A stretch of 64,000 nucleotides of DNA from Bacillota bacterium (GTDB lineage: Bacteria > Bacillota > Clostridia > Acetivibrionales > JAEXSP01), in contig JAEXSP010000044.1 in NCBI GenBank assembly GCA_023453795.1, positions 27,692 to 91,691 on the forward strand. The letters run 5' to 3'. Positions 16,487-24,479 of this stretch are shown here, one piece after another (the stretch's first letter is position 1; the number at the start of each line of letters is the position of its first letter). The notes under the pieces are model-generated. The model was not told the DNA's origin and made no database searches. It saw only the letters and a list, made by a program, of their open reading frames with translations. The position numbers and the translations under genes are program-made.

Positions 16487-18277
16487 TTAAGCTTTTAAAC
16501 GTTTTTCAAGTTCATCAACCTGATTCAACAATTCTTTAGGCATCTTAGCACCATATTTAGCATAATGTTCCCTGATTGATTCAACTTCCTTCAGCCACTG
16601 ATCCTTATCAACTTTAAGAAGCTCTTTCATATCGGCTTCGTTAACATCGAGTCCTTCAGTAGTAATTGCTCCTTCTTCAGGCATGTAGCCTATAGGAGTC
16701 TTTACTGCTGCACCCTTGCCGTTAACTCTTTCAACAACCCATTTCAGTACACGGCTGTTTTCACCGTATCCCGGCCAGAGCCATTTTCCGTTATCATCCT
16801 TACGGAACCAGTTAACATAGAATATTTTCGGAAGCTTGGAAGCGTCAGCGTTCGCTCCTACATCCAACCAGTGCTGGAGGTAGTCACATACGTTGTAGCC
16901 TATGAAAGGAAGCATTGCAAATGGGTCACGCCTTACCTGGCCTATGTTGGCAGATATTGCAGCTGCAGTTATTTCAGAACCCATGATTGAACCCATGAAT
17001 ACACCATGGTTCCAGTCAAAGCTTTCATGCACCAATGGAATAGTGCTTGGACGGCGTCCGCCGACAAGTATTGCAGAAATCGGCACACCCTTCGGATCTT
17101 CCCATTCCGGAGCAATTACAGGGCACTGGTTTGCAGGTGCTGTAAAACGAGCATTCGGATGAGCGGCAGGTGTTCCTGATTCTTTAGTCCAGTCTTTGTT
17201 TTTCCAATCTATAAGGTGATCTGGAGCATCATAGCCTATGCCTTCCCACCATACATCTCCATCATCTGTTAATCCTACATTTGTAAATATGGTATTTTTT
17301 GTTATACTCTTCATTGCATTAGGATTTGAATCCATGGACGTACCCGGTGCAACACCAAAGAATCCTGCTTCAGGGTTGATAGCGTACAAACGTCCGTCTT
17401 CTCCGAATTTCATCCACGCAATATCATCACCTATTGTTTCAACTTTCCAACCGGGAATAGTTGGAACAAGCATTGCCAGATTGGTCTTTCCGCATGCACT
17501 CGGGAAAGCGCCTGTTACATAAGTCTTGTTTCCTTCCGGGTCAGTCAGGCGGAGGATAAGCATATGTTCAGCAAGCCATCCTTCGTCACGTGCTTGTACG
17601 GATGCAATTCTGAGTGCGAAGCATTTCTTTCCGAGAAGTGCGTTTCCGCCGTAACCGGAACCATATGACCAGATAGTCCTTTCCTCAGGGAAATGACTGA
17701 TGTATTTCTTTTCGATCGGAGCGCATGGCCATGATGAATCCTTCTCACCTTCAGCAAGAGGAGCTCCTACTGAATGGAGGCAAGGTACAAATTCACCGTC
17801 GCCGAGAGTTTCAAGAACCTTTGTCCCTATACGGGTCATTATTCTCATGTTTACTACAACATAAGGGCTGTCTGTCAGTTCAATACCGATTTTGGAAATC
17901 GGTGATCCGATAGGTCCCATTGAGAAGGGTATTACATACATTGTTCTTCCCTTCATACATCCTTTGTACAAGCCTTTCATTGTTTCCTTGAGCTCTGTAG
18001 GGTCTACCCAGTTATTGGTCGGGCCAGCGTCTTCCTTTGTCTTTGAAGAAATATAAGTTCTGTCTTCAACACGTGCAACGTCTGAAGGATCGCTGTTGAA
18101 TGCATAACAGCCGGGACGTTTTTCAGGGTTCAACGGCCTTGCCATTCCTGCGTCAACCATTCCCTTCAATAAACGGTCATTTTCTTCCTGCGATCCATCA
18201 CACCAATAAATATTGTCAGGTTGGCACATATCTGCCATTTCCTTGACCCATGCCTGCAGCTTTTTGTTTGTGCTCAT
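16487..18277 (-). CDS. pckG: Phosphoenolpyruvate carboxykinase (GTP)
   Basis: 596 residues, full length for the GTP-dependent class. It interconverts oxaloacetate and PEP. The P-loop TGAFPSACGKTNLAML (about residue 260), RTIWSYGSGYGGNALLGKKC and the C-terminal FYVNWFRKDDNGKWLWPGYG segment with its catalytic and nucleotide contacts are all intact. In cellulolytic clostridia that lack pyruvate kinase, PEPCK with malic enzyme (also in this window) forms the malate shunt from PEP to pyruvate; the functional link here is inferred from that. It is monocistronic, with its own terminator. Confidence 0.97.
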   Translation of the reverse strand: MSTNKKLQAWVKEMADMCQPDNIYWCDGSQEENDRLLKGMVDAGMARPLNPEKRPGCYAFNSDPSDVARVEDRTYISSKTKEDAGPTNNWVDPTELKETMKGLYKGCMKGRTMYVIPFSMGPIGSPISKIGIELTDSPYVVVNMRIMTRIGTKVLETLGDGEFVPCLHSVGAPLAEGEKDSSWPCAPIEKKYISHFPEERTIWSYGSGYGGNALLGKKCFALRIASVQARDEGWLAEHMLILRLTDPEGNKTYVTGAFPSACGKTNLAMLVPTIPGWKVETIGDDIAWMKFGEDGRLYAINPEAGFFGVAPGTSMDSNPNAMKSITKNTIFTNVGLTDDGDVWWEGIGYDAPDHLIDWKNKDWTKESGTPAAHPNARFTAPANQCPVIAPEWEDPKGVPISAILVGGRRPSTIPLVHESFDWNHGVFMGSIMGSEITAAAISANIGQVRRDPFAMLPFIGYNVCDYLQHWLDVGANADASKLPKIFYVNWFRKDDNGKWLWPGYGENSRVLKWVVERVNGKGAAVKTPIGYMPEEGAITTEGLDVNEADMKELLKVDKDQWLKEVESIREHYAKYGAKMPKELLNQVDELEKRLKA

Positions 18278-18370
18278 AATTAATCCTCGCTTTCTGCAAT
18301 TACTATAATTCCTAATTTCTGTTATTTAACGCAAATCTTACCTTCATCGGTAAAATCTATGTACAAGTAT

Positions 18371-18385
18371 TATGACCTTGTCATA
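18371..18385. promoter_or_regulatory. Palindrome TATGAC-CTT-GTCATA upstream of pckG
   Basis: A 6-3-6 perfect dyad about 95 bases before the pckG start, in the gap behind ksgA. It could be an operator for pckG. The short arms leave room for chance. Confidence 0.3.
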
Positions 18386-18450
18386 TTTTATTTACATTCA
18401 ATTATACTTTAAAACAATAATTTTTAAAAGATATTTTAGAAAAATTTTGT

Positions 18451-19314
18451 TTATTTTTTATCAAAGAATGAATTTGACAAACTTGCAAATTGCATAATAG
18501 ATAATGTCTCTCCCCTTTGATTTTCCCCAATACCTATTTTTTTCAAGATTTCCTTGACTTCATCCTTGCTTTTAATGAAATATCCTGAGTTGCACAATGC
18601 ATTTACCAGAGTTTTTCTCCTCTGTCCGAACGATGCTTTTATGACTCGGAAAAACAAATCCTTATCTAATAACTCTACCGGTGGAACCTTGTTGACACTC
18701 AGCTTTACAACGGTGGAATCCACCTCAGGCTGAGGTATAAAGCAATGCGGAGAAACATTAAGCACTACTTTGGGAACCGAGTAGTACTGTACAGCCACAG
18801 AAAGTGCTCCATAATCCTTCCCTCCAGGTTTTGCAGCCATTCTTTCAGCTACTTCCTTCTGGATCATGAAAACCATTGATTCTATCCCGGCCTCCTCTTC
18901 AAGGAATTTCATAATGATAGGAGTGGTTATGTAATACGGGAGGTTTGCAACAACCTTTATACAATAGTCTTGACCGTTTTCATCCTTACCATGCTTGGTA
19001 AATAGCTCCTTCAAATCGAGCTTCATTATATCATTATTCATTATAACAACATTCGAATAGCCTTTAAGATTTTCCTGCAGCGCAGGTATAAGGTGCTTGT
19101 CTATCTCAACTGCAATAACCTTTCCCGCTCTTGATGCAAGTTCGCCGGTCATGCTTCCGATTCCCGGCCCAACCTCGATAACAAGGTCATTCACGGATAT
19201 TTCAGCAGCATCAACAATTCTTTTTACAACTGTATCATCAATAAGGAAGTTTTGCCCCAGACTTTTTGTGAATCGTATGTTATATTTTCTAACCAAATCC
19301 TTTGTATTTGCCAT
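18451..19314 (-). CDS. ksgA: 16S rRNA dimethyladenosine methyltransferase KsgA
   Basis: 287 residues. The ATG at 19314 (AGGAGA upstream, product MANTKDLVRKYNIRFTKSLG) is preferred to an upstream extension. It dimethylates two adjacent adenosines in the 3' hairpin of 16S rRNA. Motif I EVGPGIGSMT and motif IV NLPYYITTPI bind SAM and the target adenine; the C-terminal FGQRRKTLVNAL helix is typical. It lies behind yabE as in Bacillus, but the rnmV primase-like gene that usually separates them is absent. Confidence 0.96.
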   Translation of the reverse strand: MANTKDLVRKYNIRFTKSLGQNFLIDDTVVKRIVDAAEISVNDLVIEVGPGIGSMTGELASRAGKVIAVEIDKHLIPALQENLKGYSNVVIMNNDIMKLDLKELFTKHGKDENGQDYCIKVVANLPYYITTPIIMKFLEEEAGIESMVFMIQKEVAERMAAKPGGKDYGALSVAVQYYSVPKVVLNVSPHCFIPQPEVDSTVVKLSVNKVPPVELLDKDLFFRVIKASFGQRRKTLVNALCNSGYFIKSKDEVKEILKKIGIGENQRGETLSIMQFASLSNSFFDKK

Positions 19315-19436
19315 TTTATTTCTCCTGTTTTTACTTTTAAGTCTTATTATATAGCTAAAATATAAAAGAAAATCTCGGGGACATTGAGTCCTCTCGATTT
19401 TGAACACATGCTGCGGCATGTTTCACTAAAAATACA

Positions 19437-19457
19437 GCCGGGATAATCTATCCCGGC
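19437..19457 (-). terminator. Terminator downstream of the yabE homologue
   Basis: Perfect 9-bp stem GCCGGGATA / TATCCCGGC with a 3-base loop, followed by a T-rich stretch, 37 bases behind the stop codon. Confidence 0.85.
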
Positions 19458-19493
19458 CTTTAAAGTCCCTTATTGCTTTTTATGTACTATGTC

Positions 19494-20555
19494 CTAATCA
19501 TCTGTCAGGATGTACACGTTAACCTTTCTTACTCCCCAGTTCAAGCAGCTACCGGTATCCGGCATGTACAGGTCTATTTTATTGCCCTTTACAGCACTTC
19601 CGATATCTGCAGCAACCGCATATCCATAGTCCTTTACCCTGCCTAAGCCTTCAATGTACAGCTTCGAATGCAGAGGAATAACTCTTGGATCAACTGCGAC
19701 AACTCCCTTTCTAACCCTTATACCGGTATAAGTTATACCGAATCCCGGATCTCCGGGGTGTTTCTTCGTACTGGCATATGAAGCCGTGTACGCAGTCGCT
19801 CTCATAACAAGAACCTTTCTGTACCTTACCGTATCTCCCCTTGATGTTCTAAAAGACATTACCGTGCCGAGTTCAACAATTTTATTGACCGGAGCCGATT
19901 TAATACTGTCCTTTATCAATTGTTTCACTGTTGCCTTGCCATCTTCATACAGTACCTTGTAATCTTTAACCCTAATACCTTCTTTGCCGTCCTGAATAAC
20001 CTTTTGCTGCCCTGCGCTCATTCTGTCATTTCCCCTGCTTACGGTTTTAAAAGGTATCGTACTCCTTACGCTTACTATTTCCTGCTTTATTCTTACAACT
20101 TTGATGTCCATGCCCTTGACTATTCTGTCATCTGATCCTGCACCAACCAGCTTGTCATTTGACCCTAAATTGACAGGTTTGTCTGCCAAAGCGTCCTTGA
20201 CAATATCCTTATAAGTCATAATTTTTTTCTTTTGTCCGTCAAATTCAACATTAATGGGTACTGCTCTCTTAATAACGAGTTTATTCTTTTTGACCTTTTG
20301 AAGCTTTTGATCCAGAGGTATGCTCACATAATCATATGCTTTTACATGTATCCCTTTCTGGTTCAGCGCTTCCTTAACTGTATTTTTCATTGTCTTAATA
20401 ACGATGCTCTTACCGCCATCTACTACCACAAGTTCTTTTCTGAAATTTAAAAATACTCCTATACCGGCAGAAACCGAAATCACAATCGCAAGCAGTACAA
20501 TTATGATCTCCTTAAATGAAAAATACCTTTTAATATTTTTCGCAAGTGGTATCAA
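19494..20555 (-). CDS. yabE: YabE/Rpf-like cell-wall protein (DUF348, G5 and 3D domains)
   Basis: 353 residues from a TTG start with AGGAGG eight bases upstream. Order: cytosolic N-terminus, one membrane anchor (about 15-36), two DUF348 repeats (about 40-145), a G5 domain (about 155-235) and a C-terminal 3D domain (about 250-353) whose aspartates are in VAVDPRVIPL, VAADIGSAVKGNKIDLYMPD. 3D domains form the double-psi barrel catalytic core of MltA-type lytic transglycosylases, so a role in peptidoglycan turnover, often at spore outgrowth, is expected. A consensus sigma-A promoter precedes it. Confidence 0.92.
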   Translation of the reverse strand: MIPLAKNIKRYFSFKEIIIVLLAIVISVSAGIGVFLNFRKELVVVDGGKSIVIKTMKNTVKEALNQKGIHVKAYDYVSIPLDQKLQKVKKNKLVIKRAVPINVEFDGQKKKIMTYKDIVKDALADKPVNLGSNDKLVGAGSDDRIVKGMDIKVVRIKQEIVSVRSTIPFKTVSRGNDRMSAGQQKVIQDGKEGIRVKDYKVLYEDGKATVKQLIKDSIKSAPVNKIVELGTVMSFRTSRGDTVRYRKVLVMRATAYTASYASTKKHPGDPGFGITYTGIRVRKGVVAVDPRVIPLHSKLYIEGLGRVKDYGYAVAADIGSAVKGNKIDLYMPDTGSCLNWGVRKVNVYILTDD

Positions 20556-20598
20556 TCCACCAACCTCCTGTTTAAAATATTATAAGGGACTATGGATA

Positions 20599-20627
20599 AT
20601 TTTATTTCATAATGATACTTTTGTCAA
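20599..20627 (-). promoter_or_regulatory. Sigma-A promoter of the yabE homologue
   Basis: TTGACA (20622-20627, minus strand), exactly 17 bases, then TAAAAT (20599-20604). It leaves a leader of about 35 bases to the TTG start. Confidence 0.75.
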
Positions 20628-20830
20628 ATCCGTTACCATTATGATCCTCCCATAGCTATTATATACAGTTATTTCAGACTTTAATCCTTTTCCCGAAAAA
20701 GAGAACAATACCGGCCCCTTTTATTTTAGTATAGTGTTTCTCAAATACTTATTCTATGAAAATCCTGCGAACTCGTTGAAGCGTCGAATTCTCGGATTTT
20801 CTTATGTGTAGGTAATTTGAGAACGCACTA

Positions 20831-21154
20831 CTAGTACTGAGCTCCTGACATGGAATCATACATGCCGGAATTCATATTCGGTCCTCCCATAAAAGGAGCG
20901 GCAGCAAACGGGTTTGCCATAGGTTGATTCATTTCGTACGGACTAACTGCAGTTGGCGGCATTCCCATCATATTTTGTGAATACATCATAGGGCACTGCA
21001 TGCTCATCACGCAAGGGCAGCATATCATGGGAACCATAGGCATTGTAGGAATCATTGGCGGCATCATTGTCGGCTGCATTGCAGGCTGCATTGCAGGCAT
21101 GTGCATATTAATATTCATTTCTTTGTTTTCTTTGTTTTCTTTATTATCTTCCAT
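20831..21154 (-). CDS. Met/Pro-rich low-complexity small protein
   Basis: 107 residues. After a charged head (EDNKENKENKE) the protein consists largely of Met, Pro, Ala and Gln in repeats such as MPAMQPAMQPTMMPPMIPTM, with CCPC and MQCPMM cysteine clusters, and a Gly/Tyr/Asn-rich tail. The ribosome site (GGAGG region) and codon use support a real gene. Composition recalls spore coat or metal-binding proteins, but I cannot assign it. No membrane or signal segment. Confidence 0.65.
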   Translation of the reverse strand: MEDNKENKENKEMNINMHMPAMQPAMQPTMMPPMIPTMPMVPMICCPCVMSMQCPMMYSQNMMGMPPTAVSPYEMNQPMANPFAAAPFMGGPNMNSGMYDSMSGAQY

Positions 21155-21270
21155 AGCATATTACCTCCGGTAAAAATATTTGGGCTTTTCAATATCAGTA
21201 TATGAGTCCGTCGATAAATTGTGATAATAATTATTTATGTTAAATAAACATAAAAAAGCCCCATACATCA

Positions 21271-21290
21271 AAAAAAGCCCTTTCGCGGGC
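21271..21290 (-). terminator. Terminator downstream of tatD
   Basis: GCCC-GCGAAA-GGGC on the minus strand followed directly by TTTTTT, 35 bases after the tatD stop. Confidence 0.75.
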
Positions 21291-21324
21291 TTATATACTG
21301 ATATATTCAAGGTTATTAACTTTA

Positions 21325-22092
21325 TTACTCAATCTTAAACAGCCGCTTTGCGTTATCAGACGTTATTTGAGCTATTGCTTCAAAAGTTACTCCTTTTATC
21401 TCGGCAACCTTTTCAGCTACAAGCTTAACATAACCCGAATCATTTCTTTTTCCTCTGAAGGGTTCAGGTGTCAGATACGGGCAATCTGTTTCTATGAGCA
21501 GTCTGTCTAAAGGGAGGTATTTAACAACTTCAATCGCGGTTTTGGCGTTTTTGAATGTAAGCGATCCGCCTACTCCAATATAGAAATTGTTTTTCAGCAA
21601 AATTTTGGCCATTTCCACACTGCCTGAAAAGCAGTGAAAAACTCCTCCCACAGCTTTAGCCTTTTCACTTTTAATCGCATTCAGAGAATCTTCATGCGCA
21701 TTCCGGTCGTGGACTATCAAGGGAAGCCCCAATTCAACCGCAAGGTGGATCTGCCTGGCAAACCAGTATTTCTGCATTTCCCTCGGGGAAGTGTCATAAA
21801 AATAATCAAGTCCTATTTCACCAATAGCTACAACCTTATCTTTGGATGCAAAATCAGCTATAGTTGCAAGCGTACTCTCGTTCATATATTCAACATTGTG
21901 AGGGTGTACGCCGACAGCAGCATATACAAAATCGAATTTTTCTGCAAGTGATATACTCTCTACGGCTGAAGCAACATTGGAAGCTGCATTTATTATATAT
22001 GAAACCCCATTCTCATGGACTTTTGTTATTGCTTCATACCTATCCTGATTGAATCTGTCGTCGTCATAATGGGAATGAGTATCAAAAAGCAT
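21325..22092 (-). CDS. tatD: TatD family metal-dependent hydrolase
   Basis: 255 residues, the usual length. Metal ligands are visible in order: THSHYDD (His6, His8), GEIGLDYFYD (Glu), VHDRNAHED (His), FHCFSG (His) and ETDCPYLTPEP (Asp). Members are Mg2+-dependent 3'-5' exonucleases or deoxyribonucleases of the amidohydrolase superfamily. In Firmicutes the gene (yabD) lies near metG, yabE and ksgA, as here. Confidence 0.93.
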   Translation of the reverse strand: MLFDTHSHYDDDRFNQDRYEAITKVHENGVSYIINAASNVASAVESISLAEKFDFVYAAVGVHPHNVEYMNESTLATIADFASKDKVVAIGEIGLDYFYDTSPREMQKYWFARQIHLAVELGLPLIVHDRNAHEDSLNAIKSEKAKAVGGVFHCFSGSVEMAKILLKNNFYIGVGGSLTFKNAKTAIEVVKYLPLDRLLIETDCPYLTPEPFRGKRNDSGYVKLVAEKVAEIKGVTFEAIAQITSDNAKRLFKIE

Positions 22093-22200
22093 CTTCTTCT
22101 CCTTTGCCTAACGGTCTATACGATTAATTATACAGTATACTGAATATATCTACAATAAATATGGCATTAAAAAGAAAATTTGAACATTTTGAAATACAAT

Positions 22201-22920
22201 TTATGATTTTACTTGGTTTTTAACAACAGATCCGGCGGCCACCTCAAATGAATCGGTGTATTCTACCTGGTCAATATTGCAGTCAGGACCTATTTTAACC
22301 TTGTTTCCTCTCACTACCTTAGCTTTTGTATTTTCCAGATAAATATCGGTTCCTTCAATAACATCAGCCTGAAGTCCAAACCCCTTTGAGAAAAGTAAAA
22401 AAATAAAATTCATACCAAAGTGCTTACCTTTTCTGACCTTTATAGTCTCTCCCCCAATTTCTTTTGCATAAGAATCCCATTGAATCTTGACATCTATGGT
22501 ATTTGCATTAAGAAGCCCGCCCACCTTAAAAACGCCATCAGTATAGAATTCTTCAGCTTCCAGCTCTCCGCCTATGGACAGCATGCCTTCCGATATAATT
22601 TTCTTTGATTTTAAATTTCCGTCAATTCGTATCCTGCCGCTGTTAGAAATCTCTGCTGCCTTAACGCTGCCGGATGTCTTGAAGTTACCCGAGCTTTCTA
22701 CACGTTCTCCTTCCACATCGCCATTTATAGAAGCATTCCCTGAAACAGAAACCCTTGAAGCTTTTGCATTTCCCCCAATATTACCACTGCCGGAGACTGT
22801 TATACTGTTCGCTTCAATATCACCTAATATTTTCCCCATACCCGATATGTCAACATTATTAAACTTTCCACCGTTCATTTTACCCATTCCGGATATTTTT
22901 AAATCCCCTAAACTATCCAT
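22201..22920 (-). CDS. Bactofilin-like polymer-forming protein (YhbF-like)
   Basis: 239 residues built of repeated short beta turns of the type ISGMGKM, VSGSGNIGG, SSGNFKTSG, that is, the right-handed beta-helix of bactofilins that polymerise without nucleotide. The tail ends SFEVAAGSVVKNQ. A hydrophobic stretch (FIFLLFSKGFG) near residue 175 interrupts the repeats. It is a paralogue of the next upstream gene, 40 bases away, and the pair plus its regulator matches Bacillus yhbD-yhbE-yhbF (bacE/bacF), genes needed for flagellar assembly there. Confidence 0.82.
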   Translation of the reverse strand: MDSLGDLKISGMGKMNGGKFNNVDISGMGKILGDIEANSITVSGSGNIGGNAKASRVSVSGNASINGDVEGERVESSGNFKTSGSVKAAEISNSGRIRIDGNLKSKKIISEGMLSIGGELEAEEFYTDGVFKVGGLLNANTIDVKIQWDSYAKEIGGETIKVRKGKHFGMNFIFLLFSKGFGLQADVIEGTDIYLENTKAKVVRGNKVKIGPDCNIDQVEYTDSFEVAAGSVVKNQVKS

Positions 22921-22960
22921 ATAAACACATCCTTTACTAATTAATTACTAACTATTAATT

Positions 22961-23674
22961 TCAGACCTTAACCTGCTTTTCAACAGTAGAACTCTTATCT
23001 ATAGTAATTTTATCCTTGTATTCCAAGTACTTGATTTTACAGCCTGGCCCGATATTAACTTCCTTTCCCTTGACTGAAGCTGCTGTTGTTCTTTCAAGGT
23101 ATATCCTGTCTGCTTCAATAGTATCAGCCTCCATAGACGCCCAATTCCTTTTAAAAAAGAACAACCCCAGTAATACTTTTCTATAAATCGGATAAATGAC
23201 ATTGATCGAACTTCCGACCATTTCTTTTGCAGCATTTTGCCCATAGAGCTTTATTGAAATATTCTCAGCATTCAATGTATTGACATCCATTCCTCCGTAG
23301 CATTCAAAGCACTCTGTTTCAATAGCCTTCTTATCTTCTATACTACCCCTGACCTTTATCCTTTTAGCCTTTATACCGTTGTATGCTTTTACCTCACCCA
23401 TGATGTCCAATACCCCGACAGTGGCAGCATTCCTGAATTCAATGCTTCCCGAAACACTTATTTCATCTGCAGCAATTGTTCCAAATCTTCCATCACCTGT
23501 TATTTTTAATTTACCTGTCTTAACTTTCTCATCGGCAGATATATTGCCCATTACAGCAAGATCTTCTGCTTCCAGTTCTCCGGATACAATGCTGTCACCC
23601 ATGATCTTAACCCTTCCGTAAGCACCCCCGCTTAAAGTCCCATCACCCATTAACTTTACATCATTTTTGCTCAT
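22961..23674 (-). CDS. Bactofilin-like polymer-forming protein (YhbE-like)
   Basis: 237 residues with the same beta-helical repeats (VKLMGDGTLSGGAYG, VKIMGDSIVSG, LKITGDGRFG) and the same end (TIDKSSTVEKQVKV) as its neighbour, so the two arose by duplication and probably co-polymerise. The start overlaps the stop of the regulator gene by four bases (ATGA), showing translational coupling. Confidence 0.82.
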   Translation of the reverse strand: MSKNDVKLMGDGTLSGGAYGRVKIMGDSIVSGELEAEDLAVMGNISADEKVKTGKLKITGDGRFGTIAADEISVSGSIEFRNAATVGVLDIMGEVKAYNGIKAKRIKVRGSIEDKKAIETECFECYGGMDVNTLNAENISIKLYGQNAAKEMVGSSINVIYPIYRKVLLGLFFFKRNWASMEADTIEADRIYLERTTAASVKGKEVNIGPGCKIKYLEYKDKITIDKSSTVEKQVKV

Positions 23675-24315
23675 TCAAATCCCTCCAGCATTTCATTGAA
23701 TTTCAAATTCAGTTCTTTCGCCACTTCATCCATGTGAAAGGTCTTTAATTCTTCAGTCCCATTATCCAGCAAAAGTTTTGAATCCTGCTGGACAAGTATG
23801 GCAAATACTTTGTTGTCCCTTCTGCAAAGTACCATTTTGAAGGTCATAGTTTTTAGGTGCTGCAGCCACTTTACCGAACTTTCCGCAAGGTTTTCAAGTT
23901 CTTCACAATTTAGTTCATATTCTTCCTTGATACTGTTTGCAATGTTCATCAATATAAATTCCGTAAAGTTGAAATAATCTTTTTTTTGAGTCTTGGCAAA
24001 CAGTTCCGCAACTTCAGGCTTGATCCAGTTCCGGGCAAGTATTTCATTTTTGCCTATAGTTCTGTTTGTCGCTTCCGGGGTTAATATTTTCGCTAAATCC
24101 TCAAGCGAGTATTTATCTTTCAATTCCAGAATCATTTGTGTCCTTTTAAGTATCTTCTCTTTTGGAAAGAAGGTCTCCTGACCTGTAAATGCTGATTTCT
24201 TTATAAACCAGGACTCTGGAATAAGGTTTTCTCTTTTCCACCTGTATAACTGCCCATAGGAAATTCCCGTCATTTGCAGTAGTTCTTTTTTAGAAATTAG
24301 TTCATTATCAGTCAT
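23671..24315 (-). CDS. YhbD-like MerR-type regulator (DUF4004)
   Basis: 214 residues. The N-terminus is a winged helix of the MerR type (SKKELLQMTGISYGQLYRWKRENLIPE), followed by FPKEKILKRTQMILELKDKYSLEDLAKIL; the remaining about 130 residues match the YhbD/DUF4004 layout and show no cofactor motif. As first gene of the bactofilin operon it probably regulates that operon. An 18-bp perfect dyad immediately upstream is the likely autoregulatory site. Confidence 0.82.
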   Translation of the reverse strand: MTDNELISKKELLQMTGISYGQLYRWKRENLIPESWFIKKSAFTGQETFFPKEKILKRTQMILELKDKYSLEDLAKILTPEATNRTIGKNEILARNWIKPEVAELFAKTQKKDYFNFTEFILMNIANSIKEEYELNCEELENLAESSVKWLQHLKTMTFKMVLCRRDNKVFAILVQQDSKLLLDNGTEELKTFHMDEVAKELNLKFNEMLEGFE

Positions 24316-24336
24316 TAAATCACCACTTTTCTATAA

Positions 24337-24383
24337 CGTAACAATGTTTTGTTACGTTATCAGTATAACAAAACATTGTTACG
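24337..24383. promoter_or_regulatory. 18-bp dyad operator upstream of the bactofilin operon
   Basis: CGTAACAATGTTTTGTTA (24337-24354) and its exact reverse complement (24366-24383) flank 11 bases. Each arm is itself a near-palindrome (GTAAC...GTTAC). The site starts 22 bases before the YhbD-like start, that is, over the expected promoter. Confidence 0.75.
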
Positions 24384-24421
24384 CTGTCAATATATTTATT
24401 AACAATACTCTCGGCAAAGTT

Positions 24422-24446
24422 AAAGCCTGCATCTCTGCAGGCTTTA
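24422..24446 (-). terminator. Terminator downstream of metG
   Basis: AAAGCCTGCA-GAGA-TGCAGGCTTT stem, 34 bases after the metG stop; the T-run is short. The symmetrical sequence may work in both directions. Confidence 0.75.
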
Positions 24447-24479
24447 TGGTTTAATCTATTCAAATCAGGAACAGTTGTG

